Below the pieces are notes generated by a model that ran no database searches, was not told the DNA's origin, and saw nothing but the letters and a program-made list of their open reading frames with translations. This document shows positions 17,258-26,200 of a stretch of 64,000 bases of DNA, one piece after another. Each line of letters begins with the position of its first letter. Positions within the stretch are counted from its first letter, which is position 1. Location: NCBI RefSeq assembly GCF_007725405.1, contig NZ_CP042163.1:3224001-3288000 (forward strand), written 5' to 3'. The translations under genes and the position numbers were made by a program. This DNA comes from Shouchella miscanthi. Lineage in GTDB: Bacteria; Bacillota; Bacilli; Bacillales; Bacillaceae_D.

Positions 17258-18220
17258 TCAAGAAGAGCTCTGTTGACTCCACTGATGGCGCACTTCATCC
17301 ATTAACGTCATCACATCGGTTGAATAGGTTAGATAGGATTGATCCATTCCACTAACGCTTGATTCCATTGCTTTAATTTCATTCACTAATGCTTCCGCAG
17401 AGAGACCTGCTTTTATAACCTCTGAATTCCCATCATGCCATGTTAATGTAGCTTGTTCAGCACGTGGAAAATCGTCTACTGTAATAAAACCGTTCTCACA
17501 GGCAATTAATCCACGCTTTGGCATTTTCCCTCGAAATGCAAGCGAAATGGTTACAATTTCATCGGTTGGTGTTTTTAGTACAATGGCCGATTGTTCATCT
17601 ACGTTTGTTTCAGCTGCTTTCATTGTTGTTAGCACTTGCGTAGGCTGCTCTGAAAGAAAGAAACGAGCAAACGATAATGCGTATGTGCCAATATCCAAAA
17701 GCGCACCACCAGCTAAATCCGGGTTGTAAAAACGATTGCTCGGATCAAATGGTTTACGACTTCCGAATGTCACATTAATCGTTTTAACTGAACCTAATCG
17801 ATTGCTTTTCATTAAATCCTTCAGTGTATGATACAAAGGCATATGATAGATGGTCATTGCTTCCATTAAAATAAGGTTGTTCTTCTCAGCAAGCTGGATA
17901 AGTTCCTTTAACTCCCCACCATTAATAGTAATCGCTTTTTCACATAATACATGCTTCCCATTCTCTAGAGCTTCTTTTATGTATTTATGGTGACTCGCGT
18001 GTGGTGTAGCCACATAGATAATATCTATTTTTGGATCTGTCATTAACGATTTATATTGACCGTACGCTTTTGTGGCACGATGTTCACTAGCAAATGTCTT
18101 TGCTTTTTCGATTGAACGAGAACCGACAGCGTACAATTCCCCATGATAGGATGTTAATGCATTGGCAAAGTCTGCTGCAATTGAACCGAGACCAAGAATA
18201 CCCCAATTGTATGTATTCAT
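17258..18220 (-). CDS. Gfo/Idh/MocA-family oxidoreductase
   Basis: A 320-residue dehydrogenase-like protein with the nucleotide motif GILGLGSIAADF (8-19), the sugar-binding motif GKHVLCEKAI (a variant of EKP) and the C-terminal segment GGALLDIGTYAL. It is closest in style to the trans-1,2-dihydrobenzene-1,2-diol or glucose-fructose oxidoreductase type found in many Bacilli. ATG 18220 follows GAAGGAGTGG. Its stop is 63 bases from the CsbD start on the same strand, so they could share a transcript. The substrate is unknown. Confidence 0.88.
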   Translation of the reverse strand: MNTYNWGILGLGSIAADFANALTSYHGELYAVGSRSIEKAKTFASEHRATKAYGQYKSLMTDPKIDIIYVATPHASHHKYIKEALENGKHVLCEKAITINGGELKELIQLAEKNNLILMEAMTIYHMPLYHTLKDLMKSNRLGSVKTINVTFGSRKPFDPSNRFYNPDLAGGALLDIGTYALSFARFFLSEQPTQVLTTMKAAETNVDEQSAIVLKTPTDEIVTISLAFRGKMPKRGLIACENGFITVDDFPRAEQATLTWHDGNSEVIKAGLSAEALVNEIKAMESSVSGMDQSYLTYSTDVMTLMDEVRHQWSQQSSS

Positions 18221-18387
18221 AAAATAACCACTCCTTCTTTCAATACGTTCATTGTACAGAAGACGAGAGGGAACGACTACTAAAACGTATTGATCGACAA
18301 GCCAGGCACTAGAATTCTATCTAGTCATCCTATATAATGAACTATTGACTTCTTCTTACATGCATACAAGTCGAAAGGGTGGAACAC

Positions 18388-18636
18388 ATGGGCATAATTG
18401 TTGTGGAAGTCTGTGATGGAAACCTGATGAGTCGAGTAGACCTAGAAAATCTATTGGAGTCAGAGTACCCAGAAGTTGCCGTCATGGATAATGAATGCCT
18501 TTCCTTTTGCGGGCTTTGTGCGGTTAGACCGTACGCAATTGTAAATGGTACCCGTATTTTTGGTGCCACCGCAGAAGAATGCATATCAAAAATAAAACAC
18601 CGTATTGAGTTGGAGCTTGCGTTGTACGAGCTTTAA
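18388..18636 (+). CDS. DUF1450 (YuzB-like) protein
   Basis: An 82-residue protein of the DUF1450/YuzB type. The core is CLSFCGLC, a cysteine cluster that could bind a metal, preceded by VEVCDGN and followed by a conserved YAIVNGTRIFGAT stretch. ATG 18388 follows AAAGGGTGG; GTG 18379 overlaps that ribosome site. It is a single gene closed by a terminator. No function has been assigned to this family. Confidence 0.78.
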   Translation: MGIIVVEVCDGNLMSRVDLENLLESEYPEVAVMDNECLSFCGLCAVRPYAIVNGTRIFGATAEECISKIKHRIELELALYEL

Positions 18637-18646
18637 TTTATAAATA

Positions 18647-18672
18647 AACGTCACATACCGTGGCGTTTTTTC
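18647..18672 (+). terminator. Rho-independent terminator
   Basis: AACGTCAC (18647-18654) pairs with GTGGCGTT (18660-18667), followed by TTTTTC. Confidence 0.8.
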
Positions 18673-18768
18673 ACTGCTTTCACTTGATAAACACATACAT
18701 AGTCGACTACGTTTTTCATTATAGGCAACACTAAAAATGATTTTAACGAATGTATAGGAGTTTAACCA

Positions 18769-20520
18769 ATGTTTGAATTACTTCTTCTTATGCTAGAGAG
18801 GCTTGGCCTCATTGTCATGCTTGCTTTTATTGCCACACGATTTCGCTTTTTCCGCAAGATGGCTTCTTCCATTGAATTATCTATTAAGCAAAAAACAACT
18901 GCCATTTTATTTTTCGGAGTGTTTGGCATTATTGGAACCTATTCTGGGGTGACATTTCAACCAGAGTCACTTGCATTAGAACGCTTTACCTTCGCCATTC
19001 CAGATGATGCGGCCATCGCTAATTTTCGTGTTATTGGCGTCATGCTCGCTGGCTTATTTGGAGGTATGAAAGTTGGTTTAGGTGCAGGCTTAATTGCTGG
19101 CATTCACCGAATGATGCTTGGCGGATTTACAGCGGTAGCGTGTGGCGTCGCTTCCATTTTAGCTGGTGTATTAGCGGCCTATTACCGAAAAAAAAATCCC
19201 CAAGTCATTTACCAACCACTACACATTATGATCCTTGGTGCTTTAGCAGAAGCCATGCAAATGGGGTTAATCGCCATTCTTGCTACACCAACAACGAGAG
19301 CGATTGAACTTGTACAGCTTATTGGAATACCGATGATTATCGCAAACGGGATTGGCTGTGTATTGTTCTTTCTTATAATTCAAAGTGTATCAAAAGAAGA
19401 GCAAAAGGCAGGGGCGTTGCAAGCGCAGAAAAGTTTGCGAATTGCTGAACAAACACTTGTTTATTTAAAGCATGGCCTGAGCAACCAATCTGCCTTTAAC
19501 GTGTGCACGATTCTGTATAAAGAATTAAATGCTTGTGCAGTCGCTATGACGGACCGCAGCCTTATTTTATCCCATATTGGTGTAGGAGCCGATCACCATA
19601 AAGCAAATATGGTGATCCAAACGCAGTTAACATCAGAGGTCATGAAGCAGAAAAGAATGATCATTGCTAGTGACGACGAAATACATTGCAAGGAATCTCA
19701 ATGCCCGTTAGGAGCAGCTGTTATTGCACCGCTTATTATTCGCGATAACGTTGTTGGAACGTTAAAGTTTTATTATCATTCTAAAAAAGACATTACAGCC
19801 CTTGAGACTGAAATGCTTTCTGGACTGACAAAATTGCTGAGCAGTCAGCTTGAATTAGCTGAGGCCGACCGAGCATACCAGTTAGCAAAAGATGCTGAGG
19901 TAAACGCACTTCAAGCGCAAATTAGTCCGCATTTTCTCTTTAACACACTCAATACTGTTATTTCGCTTATTCGACTAGACCCTAAAAAAGCAAGAACGAT
20001 GCTACACTCATTATCGCAGTTTTTACGTCACAACGTTTCTGCTACAACTGTGACTTTTCACTCTTTAAAAGAAGAACTTCAGCATATACAAGCTTATTTA
20101 TCAATTGAAGAAGTGCGGTTTGAAGATCGTTTATCAGTTACGTATACCATTGAGGAAGAACTACAAGCCGTCTCCATCCCCCCATTAACGTTGCAACCTT
20201 TGGTGGAAAACGCCGTTAAACATGGCTTTCGCAATAAACGCTTTAACTGTGAACTTACCATCCACGTATTTCATCATGGTGACAAGGTTGGACTACGTGT
20301 ACGTGATAATGGTGAAGGGTTCGACGAATCGATGCTAAACCTAAATGAACGTGGACAAAAGACTGACTCAAGCACAGGAATTGGTATCTACAATAGTAAT
20401 AAACGCTTGCAGATGATGTTCGGAGAGTCTGCCTCACTCCGTTTCAGTACGGAACTTGGAAAAGGCACGACGGTTGAATGTTATATTCCAAAATCAACTC
20501 GAAAGGAGACGGTAGAATGA
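18769..20520 (+). CDS. Sensor histidine kinase, LytS/BtsS type
   Basis: A 583-residue LytS-family kinase: an N-terminal multi-span LYT domain (about 1-205, with GVMLAGLFGGMKVGLGAGLIAGIHR typical of 5TM-5TMR_LYT), a GAF domain (about 230-370), the HisKA_LytTR block with phospho-acceptor H388 in ISPHFLFNT, and a HATPase with LVENAVKHG and GIGIYNSNKR. LYT kinases sense extracellular pyruvate in E. coli (BtsS, PyrS) and control pyruvate uptake through LytST in B. subtilis. Its gene overlaps the LytTR regulator by 4 bases and is followed by cstA, which supports a pyruvate-sensing role. ATG 18769 has AGGAG upstream. Confidence 0.9.
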   Translation: MFELLLLMLERLGLIVMLAFIATRFRFFRKMASSIELSIKQKTTAILFFGVFGIIGTYSGVTFQPESLALERFTFAIPDDAAIANFRVIGVMLAGLFGGMKVGLGAGLIAGIHRMMLGGFTAVACGVASILAGVLAAYYRKKNPQVIYQPLHIMILGALAEAMQMGLIAILATPTTRAIELVQLIGIPMIIANGIGCVLFFLIIQSVSKEEQKAGALQAQKSLRIAEQTLVYLKHGLSNQSAFNVCTILYKELNACAVAMTDRSLILSHIGVGADHHKANMVIQTQLTSEVMKQKRMIIASDDEIHCKESQCPLGAAVIAPLIIRDNVVGTLKFYYHSKKDITALETEMLSGLTKLLSSQLELAEADRAYQLAKDAEVNALQAQISPHFLFNTLNTVISLIRLDPKKARTMLHSLSQFLRHNVSATTVTFHSLKEELQHIQAYLSIEEVRFEDRLSVTYTIEEELQAVSIPPLTLQPLVENAVKHGFRNKRFNCELTIHVFHHGDKVGLRVRDNGEGFDESMLNLNERGQKTDSSTGIGIYNSNKRLQMMFGESASLRFSTELGKGTTVECYIPKSTRKETVE

Positions 20521-21251
20521 CGATTACTAAGATACGAACAATTATTGTTGATGACGAAAAATATGGACGTGAAGAGCTCCATTATTTACTCCGAGTTTTT
20601 CCGAACATTGTTATCGTTGGTGAAGCTCAATCGGGTACAGAAGCGATTGCCAAGGTGATGGAATTGCAGCCAGACCTGCTCTTTCTTGATATTGAGATGC
20701 CAGAAATGAACGGGAAAGATGTGGCGACCATCATTAAGCAGATGAAGCAACCACCTTATATTGTTTTTGCTACTGCTTATCCACAGTTCGCCGTTGACGC
20801 GTTTCAACTACAAGCAAAAGGCTATCTTGTCAAGCCCATTGATGAGGTACAGCTCGCTGAAACCATTTCACAAGTAGAAGATGCTTTAGATATAAAAAGC
20901 ACACAGGAAAAAACAAACCTAACAGCAAAGCTCGCTGTTGATAAAGAGGATACCATTCATTTTCTCGATCCTGAGTCCATTCTTTACGCATATCGAGACG
21001 ATAAAAATACAAAAGTCCAAACAAACATAGCCGCTTACGAAAGCAAGTTAACGTTAAAAGAGTTAGAACATCGACTCGCTCCCTACGCTTTTTTCCGGGT
21101 TCACAAAAGCTATTTAGTGAACACTGCCTACATTTCAGAAATGAATGCATGGTTTAATGGAGCGTATCAATTAACGTTAACAGGCGTTTCAGAACAAATA
21201 CCAGTAAGTCGTAATTATGTCAAACCATTGCGAAAAATGATTGAATTATAG
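20517..21251 (+). CDS. LytTR-family response regulator
   Basis: A 244-residue response regulator. The receiver domain has the acidic pair VDDE near residue 11, phospho-acceptor D58 in FLDIEMPEM, and the conserved lysine in VKPID. The LytTR DNA-binding domain occupies about 140-242 (FFRVHKSYLVNTAYISEM, then ISVSRNYVKPL-like end). It is the partner of the overlapping LytS-type kinase. The downstream cstA promoter region carries CATGTT direct repeats 21 bases apart, a plausible target. ATG 20517 follows AAAGGAGACGG and overlaps the kinase stop (ATGA). Confidence 0.92.
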   Translation: MTITKIRTIIVDDEKYGREELHYLLRVFPNIVIVGEAQSGTEAIAKVMELQPDLLFLDIEMPEMNGKDVATIIKQMKQPPYIVFATAYPQFAVDAFQLQAKGYLVKPIDEVQLAETISQVEDALDIKSTQEKTNLTAKLAVDKEDTIHFLDPESILYAYRDDKNTKVQTNIAAYESKLTLKELEHRLAPYAFFRVHKSYLVNTAYISEMNAWFNGAYQLTLTGVSEQIPVSRNYVKPLRKMIEL

Positions 21252-21276
21252 AGCCGACACTTTGGCTCTATTTTTC
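21248..21276 (+). terminator. Rho-independent terminator behind the two-component operon
   Basis: ATAGAGCC (21248-21255) pairs with GGCTCTAT (21264-21271), followed by TTTTC. It includes the regulator stop codon and separates cstA transcription. Confidence 0.85.
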
Positions 21277-21278
21277 TG

Positions 21279-21305
21279 CATGTTGATCACTAATTTTGAC
21301 ATGTT
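21279..21305 (+). promoter_or_regulatory. Candidate LytTR binding repeats upstream of cstA
   Basis: CATGTT occurs at 21279-21284 and again at 21300-21305, exactly 21 bases apart. Tandem half-sites two helical turns apart are the usual arrangement for LytTR regulators. The match to the general LytTR half-site is partial, so this is a prediction. Confidence 0.5.
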
Positions 21306-21339
21306 ACGACAAAATCAGCCTTTCTGATGGTAAATCCCT

Positions 21340-21366
21340 TACAATACGACTATGAAAACGCATTCA
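21340..21366 (+). promoter_or_regulatory. cstA -10 element and CcpA cre site
   Basis: ATGAAAACGCATTCA (21352-21366) fits the cre consensus WTGNAANCGNWNNCW at every position. It lies 24 bases before the cstA ATG and just downstream of a plausible -10, TACAAT (21340-21345). A cre here would block transcription when glucose is present. cstA of B. subtilis is a known CcpA target; operation here is inferred. Confidence 0.65.
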
Positions 21367-21389
21367 CTCATGGTGAAGGGAGAACAATT

Positions 21390-22841
21390 ATGATTACTTT
21401 TTTAATTGCTTTAGCCCTCTTATTTGTCGGCTACTTTACGTACGGCAAATTTGTAGAAAGAGTTTTTCAACCTAAAGCAGAGCGACCAACTCCAGCTTAT
21501 ACACAAGCTGATGGCGTTGATTACTTGCCAATGGGTAAAAATAAAAATGCTTTAATCCAATTAATTAGTATTGCTGGTGTTGGTCCGATTTTTGGACCAA
21601 TTATGGGAGCGCTTTATGGTCCTGTAGCATTCATTTGGATCGTACTAGGTTGTATTTTCGCTGGTGCGGTTCACGATTACTTAACTGGTATGATTTCCAT
21701 CCGAAACGGTGGTGCTCATTTACCTGAACTTGCAGGTCGCTTTTTAGGAAAAGCGATGAAGCATGTCGTAAACGCTTTCTCTATCTTACTATTATTACTT
21801 GTTGGTACGGTGTTCGTTGCATCACCAGCGGACTTACTTTACGATCTTGTAAATGGTTCAGTACCTGTTCTGATTTTTGTTATTTTCATTTTCATTTACT
21901 TCTTATTAGCAACGATCTTACCAATAAATAAAATTATCGGCAGTGTTTACCCTTATATTGGTGCATTATTATTATTTAGTACAGTTGGTATTGGGATTGC
22001 CCTCGTTTGGCATCAAGCTCCCATCCCAGAGCTCTCGTTTGAAAACACACACCCAGCAGGTGCGGCTATTTTCCCACTCTTATTCTTAACCATTTCATGT
22101 GGAGCTTTATCTGGGTTTCACGCAACACAATCACCAATTATTTCGCGGACAACGCAGAACGAAAGTCAGGGGCGCAGAATTTTTTACGGAATGATGATTG
22201 CAGAAGGCATGATTGCGATGATTTGGGCTGCTGCTGCAATGAGCTTATTTGATGGTCCGATTACACTAAATGAATTAATTAATACCATTGGTACAGGTGG
22301 TATTGTGTCTGAAATCTCAACAGCCATGTTAGGACCGATTGTCGGTACACTCGCTATATTAGGTGTCATTATTCTGCCAATCACTTCTGGAGATACAGCT
22401 TTCCGAAGTGCACGAATGATCATCGCCGACTATATTAAAGTCCCACAAAAGAAAATGATGAATCGAATATGGATTGCCATGCCTCTATTCATCCTGTCTA
22501 TTTTCTTAACAACCGTTGATTTCACCATGCTTTGGCAATACTTTAACTGGGCAAATCAATCAACAGCCGTTATCGCACTCTGGATCGGCGCTATGTTCTT
22601 ATATATCTCTCGTCGAAATTACTGGATTGCTATTTTTCCAGCATGGTTTATGAGCGTAACAGCAACAACGTATATTATGAATGCACCGATCGGGTTAAAC
22701 CTATCCATGCAGACATCTGTCATCATCGGCGTCGTGTTCACTATCTTTTTAACGATCTTATTCTTCAAGGCTGCAAGCAAGCGCCGTGGGAATAATCACC
22801 CGTTAGAAGATGATGTATCGAATTGGAAGCAGAGCGCATAA
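21390..22841 (+). CDS. cstA: CstA-family (carbon starvation/pyruvate) transporter
   Basis: A 483-residue polytopic membrane protein of the short CstA family, with about 14 hydrophobic segments. Family hallmarks are ISIAGVGPIFGPIMGALYGP near residue 60, HDYLTGM, SGFHATQSPI and TSGDTAFRSAR. CstA proteins take up pyruvate or peptides under carbon limitation; E. coli BtsT and CstA are the studied members, about 700 residues long, while many Gram-positives have this shorter form. ATG 21390 follows AAGGGAG. The upstream LytS/LytTR genes, direct repeats and cre site fit pyruvate-induced, glucose-repressed expression. Confidence 0.92.
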   Translation: MITFLIALALLFVGYFTYGKFVERVFQPKAERPTPAYTQADGVDYLPMGKNKNALIQLISIAGVGPIFGPIMGALYGPVAFIWIVLGCIFAGAVHDYLTGMISIRNGGAHLPELAGRFLGKAMKHVVNAFSILLLLLVGTVFVASPADLLYDLVNGSVPVLIFVIFIFIYFLLATILPINKIIGSVYPYIGALLLFSTVGIGIALVWHQAPIPELSFENTHPAGAAIFPLLFLTISCGALSGFHATQSPIISRTTQNESQGRRIFYGMMIAEGMIAMIWAAAAMSLFDGPITLNELINTIGTGGIVSEISTAMLGPIVGTLAILGVIILPITSGDTAFRSARMIIADYIKVPQKKMMNRIWIAMPLFILSIFLTTVDFTMLWQYFNWANQSTAVIALWIGAMFLYISRRNYWIAIFPAWFMSVTATTYIMNAPIGLNLSMQTSVIIGVVFTIFLTILFFKAASKRRGNNHPLEDDVSNWKQSA

Positions 22842-22844
22842 TTC

Positions 22845-22888
22845 AAAAAAAGAGGAGTACGGATGCTTCATCCCTACTCCTCTTTTTT
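22845..22888. terminator. Bidirectional rho-independent terminator
   Basis: AAAAAAGAGGAGTA (22845-22858) pairs with TACTCCTCTTTTTT (22875-22888). It serves cstA and the convergent decarboxylase, whose stop codon it includes. Confidence 0.92.
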
Positions 22889-24529
22889 AAATGCTCTTAT
22901 TTGTTTTACATAATCAGGTGCATCCATTGGATCATCGACTACAATCTCCACTACACATAAACAGTCATTCTTTTCAATTTGACGAAGCACATGTTGTAGT
23001 TCTGTTGTTGTTTTAGCTTTAAAATGTGTAGCACCACCACCGAAGCCTTCAAGTAGAGAGCTATAGTTCCATGTTGGAATATCGTTATAAACTTGTTCCT
23101 TTGTTTCTGTGTTCAAATACCTCTCAATCGTATAACCAGCATTATTTAACACGAAGATAATAGGTTTACAGTCATAATAAAGCATGGAACTTATTTCCTG
23201 AACCGTAAGCTGCATTGACCCATCACCTGTAAATAACAACGTTCTACGATTAGGTTCTGCGATAGAGGCACCAAATGTAGCTGCCGTTGCAAATCCTATT
23301 GATTGCCATCCGCCTTGCTTTAAATAACTAACCCCTTTTTTCATTCGAGCTTGGGACATACCGTAGAAAAACGTTCCTGTCTCCACGATAACGATATCTT
23401 CTTCCTTGATAAAATCTTGCAAGATTGGATAATAATTAGACGCACGTAAAGCTTTGTCTTCTGTTTCCAATGCTGTAGCATAAGGGAAAGTAATTGGAGA
23501 AGCTACGGTATCTATTGAAATTTCTAACGTCCCAATTTCTTTTAATACATCATAGGCTTTCACATTCTCATACGTAGCATGCTCTACCCTTACATAGTGT
23601 GGTTGTATATCAATTAACTGCTCTTTCTTTAAAGAAGCTGTAAAATTAGCTGTATTTGTATCCGCCCAAACAAGTCCAACAGCGATGACACAATCTGCAT
23701 GTTCTACTCGATCCCTTACTTCATGGCTCCCAAAATCACCTGCATACATACCGATGTACTGATCTGAGCTTTCATCCACTGAGCCTTTTCCATATACCAT
23801 GCTCGCTACTGGAATACGAAGTGATTCTGTTACTTCCTGAATTAGCTTTTCCAATTCAAAACTTTTCACTTTCGTATCAACTAACAAAATAGGCTTTTGA
23901 CTGTCACTTACTTTTTTTTCAATGTGGCGCATCGCTTGTGCAAACGTTTCTTTATCCGTTTTAAAGCGTAAAATGTCTTCCGCTTCCTTCTCTGTTATCG
24001 GTTCATTCGCATGATCATCTGCCACCATCATGTAAACAGGCTTTTGATAATCTTTTGCCATTTGTATCGCTTTTGCTACTTCCGTTTTTGCGTTGGAAGG
24101 TGTAACCACCGTACTATAAGCTGAAATTTCAGTAAACATCCGTTTGAATACATGAAAGTCCCCGTTCATTAACGTATGGTGCACGTGTAACCCTTTTGCT
24201 TGTTTGTCATAGTCAGGCGCTCCGACAATATGGATAATTGGGATGTTCTCGCAATTCGCACCCGCTATCGCGTTCGCTGCACTTAATTCCCCAACGCCAA
24301 ACGTTGTTATAAGGGCAGAAATTCCATGCAAACGTGCGTATGCATCAGCTGCATACCCAGCATTTAATTCATTTCGGTTGTGAATAAATTGTAAGCCATC
24401 TGTTCTTTCAAGCGTATCGAGTAAAGCAAAGTTATAATCACCTGGAACACCGAACACATCTCGAATTCCCTCATTATACAAAGATTCATACAAGTAGTCT
24501 CCAACAGTTTGTTGGTTAGCTCTATCCAT
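22874..24529 (-). CDS. Thiamine-diphosphate-dependent 2-oxoacid decarboxylase (pyruvate/indolepyruvate type)
   Basis: A 551-residue ThDP enzyme of the pyruvate/indolepyruvate decarboxylase group. Catalytic E54 is in NRNELNAGYAADAYAR, the diagnostic pair H117-H118 in GLHVHHTL distinguishes decarboxylases from acetolactate synthase, and the ThDP-Mg site is GDGSMQLTVQE followed by NNAGYTIE. It should convert pyruvate, branched-chain or aromatic 2-oxoacids to aldehydes and CO2. ATG 24529 follows GGAGGGAG; an earlier in-frame codon overlaps that site. It converges with cstA, so pyruvate brought in by CstA could be a substrate; that link is inference. Confidence 0.88.
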   Translation of the reverse strand: MDRANQQTVGDYLYESLYNEGIRDVFGVPGDYNFALLDTLERTDGLQFIHNRNELNAGYAADAYARLHGISALITTFGVGELSAANAIAGANCENIPIIHIVGAPDYDKQAKGLHVHHTLMNGDFHVFKRMFTEISAYSTVVTPSNAKTEVAKAIQMAKDYQKPVYMMVADDHANEPITEKEAEDILRFKTDKETFAQAMRHIEKKVSDSQKPILLVDTKVKSFELEKLIQEVTESLRIPVASMVYGKGSVDESSDQYIGMYAGDFGSHEVRDRVEHADCVIAVGLVWADTNTANFTASLKKEQLIDIQPHYVRVEHATYENVKAYDVLKEIGTLEISIDTVASPITFPYATALETEDKALRASNYYPILQDFIKEEDIVIVETGTFFYGMSQARMKKGVSYLKQGGWQSIGFATAATFGASIAEPNRRTLLFTGDGSMQLTVQEISSMLYYDCKPIIFVLNNAGYTIERYLNTETKEQVYNDIPTWNYSSLLEGFGGGATHFKAKTTTELQHVLRQIEKNDCLCVVEIVVDDPMDAPDYVKQIRAFKKEE

Positions 24530-25351
24530 GATTCGTCTCCCTCCAGTCATCTTACAGAACCTATACCCTAATCTCGCATTTGCACACCTTTTATTACATC
24601 CATCAAAACAGTTCCAATGATCTAATAAAAAATAGTTATTTTTTCCTTTTTATAGAAGGTATTTAACAATTTATGCAGAATTATCTATATGCAAAACCAT
24701 TTTTCGACGAAAATACTGCACGCTCTACTTCTTTAGACATACACAACTTCTCGTGTTGCTCTGTTCCTCTACCTTCCTTGGCCTTGTAATCCTTACCCTT
24801 TAGTCTCTGTTAGTTTGTAATCCAATAGGAAAGGAGGTGAGTGCTTATGTAAAAGCACAACCCCCGCACTAAAACCGCATTCTGTAGAATTACTTCTACA
24901 CTCCTCCTGCTTCACAAACGATGTATGGTGCCAACCTCTTCCAGCATTCTCTTACTCGTAATGGTCTCTTCCTCCATGACCAATTTGTAAACTTATTCGG
25001 AACGTTTTATAAAAAAAGAGCTCTACTAACCACAATACAGCGGTTCTTAGAGCTCTTTTTCATATAATCATTCTGGTTTTCTGTTCAACGAAATGATGAC
25101 GGCTAACAAACATATGCGCATAGGTATGAGCTTCATGTCTTACGTTAATCGGTGGCTTAGTACTTACAATCTAGCAAGAAATGCAATAGCTAGCTCCTAA
25201 AAGTAATTTAATCGCTTTTGCGGGTTTCAGCATTACAATATCTTATTGCCTCAAAAATTAAGACTTATAGCTCTCTCCGAAATCACTCCCTCTCACACCT
25301 ATAAGGGTTGCTATATGAGCATGTTAGAGTAAGAAGAATAAATATGATTGC
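24530..25351. other. Intergenic region with a start-stop mini-frame and a terminator
   Basis: No full-length gene is visible in these 822 bases. At 24831-24849 a perfect ribosome site, AAAGGAGGTGA, leads into GTGCTT and then ATG followed at once by TAA; the same frame then stays open for 45 codons. The ATG lies in the loop of a hairpin formed by GTGCTT and AAGCAC. TTGTAATCC occurs twice upstream (24784 and 24815). It may be a decayed small gene such as a type I toxin, or a ribosome-binding leader. The 25061-25351 part shows no recognisable gene. Confidence 0.45.
25014..25060. terminator. Strong bidirectional terminator
   Basis: AAAAGAGCTCTA pairs with TAGAGCTCTTTT, with A-run before and T-run after (25014-25060). 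It closes the short transcription unit that begins near 24800. Confidence 0.85.
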
Positions 25352-25837
25352 TTATAAATTTTTAATACAATAAATAGCTTGCTCTTCTCCAAACCTTAGT
25401 ACGGTTTCTTGTAATTTCATACCTAGTTTTTCTAATAGTCTACAAGATGCTTTATTCGCTAGCTGTGTTTCAGCAACAATTTCAGTTAAGTTTAGTTTAT
25501 GAAAAGCATAGTAGATAAATTCTTTAACAATTTCGGTAGCATATCCCTCTCCCCACCATTTTGGGAGCAACTGATATGAGACTTCAGTTGATACGCCATC
25601 GTAATGAGTGTCTAAGGAAATTAGCCCTATGAACCTATTTGTATCGTTCTCTCTAACCACAAAGTATGCGGAATCTTTCGAGGATAAATTCATCTCATTA
25701 AACCTTACTTGAATGGACTCCTCTTTCAAAGTACCTCCAAGATATTTTCTTACACTCTCATCAACATAAAGTAATTTTACATCTTCATAATCATCTTCTT
25801 GTAATTTGGAAAGCAAGCATCTATTTGTTTTTATCAC
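25352..25837 (-). CDS. GNAT-family N-acetyltransferase (RimJ/RimL-like)
   Basis: A 161-residue acetyltransferase. The order TNRCLLSKLQEDD, then YQLLPKWWGEGYATEIVKEFI and ANKASCRLLEKLGMK is characteristic of the RimJ/RimL type, with the acetyl-CoA loop around GEGYATE (Q/R-x-x-G-x-G/A variant) and the conserved N-x-x-S-x-x-L-L-E-K-x-G-M end. GTG 25837 follows GGAGGG. It is a lone gene between two long non-coding stretches. The acceptor could be a protein N terminus, an antibiotic or a small molecule. Confidence 0.85.
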   Translation of the reverse strand: MIKTNRCLLSKLQEDDYEDVKLLYVDESVRKYLGGTLKEESIQVRFNEMNLSSKDSAYFVVRENDTNRFIGLISLDTHYDGVSTEVSYQLLPKWWGEGYATEIVKEFIYYAFHKLNLTEIVAETQLANKASCRLLEKLGMKLQETVLRFGEEQAIYCIKNL

Positions 25838-26150
25838 GAATCTACCCTCCTAAAATAACCTCTTCTCTTTTTTTTATTTTTGATGGAATTCTTGTTGGTT
25901 ATCCTTTAAAGCTCTGTTGTCAAACTTTTCTCCCTATAATCTCACGTAAGAGTCCTCTCATTATTAAAGGCCTTCTTAGGCATGAAGGTAGTGAAACGAC
26001 ATAGGCCTTTATATTCAAACAGTAACGTTGAAGCTACTCATAAATTGAAAGGTGTTGGGTATCGTTCTCCAACAAAGAAAAATCCTTCGCCTAAATATCA
26101 GTTCACTTTTAGCTTCTGTTTGAAAAACTACAATAAAAGTGCAGTAAAAT
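25838..26150. other. Intergenic stretch, no supported gene
   Basis: This stretch holds AAAGGCCT (25966-25973) paired with AGGCCTTT (26003-26010), which makes a stem with a 29-base loop. An open frame on the plus strand from about 25998 to 26150 has no start codon and no ribosome site. It could be a worn gene fragment, but I cannot name a source. Confidence 0.35.
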
Positions 26151-26196
26151 AAGAAGAGCCAAAAACCCTTGATAGAAAAGGGTTTCTAGCTCTCCT
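26150..26196 (-). terminator. Rho-independent terminator of guaA
   Basis: On the minus strand AGAGCTAGAAACCCTT pairs with AAGGGTTTTTGGCTCT, followed by TCTTATTTT. Confidence 0.88.
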
Positions 26197-26200
26197 GCGA

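Noticed and set aside
17000-17280. Two plus-strand hydrophobic frames of 91 and 97 codons
   Set aside because: Antisense to the lysine-rich CsbD gene, whose complement always reads Phe/Cys/Ser-rich.
26000-26150. Plus-strand open frame with KLKGVGYRSP-like stretch, first taken as an IS3-family transposase tail
   Set aside because: No clear transposase motif, no start, no terminal repeats or target duplications; the likeness is too weak to call an insertion sequence.
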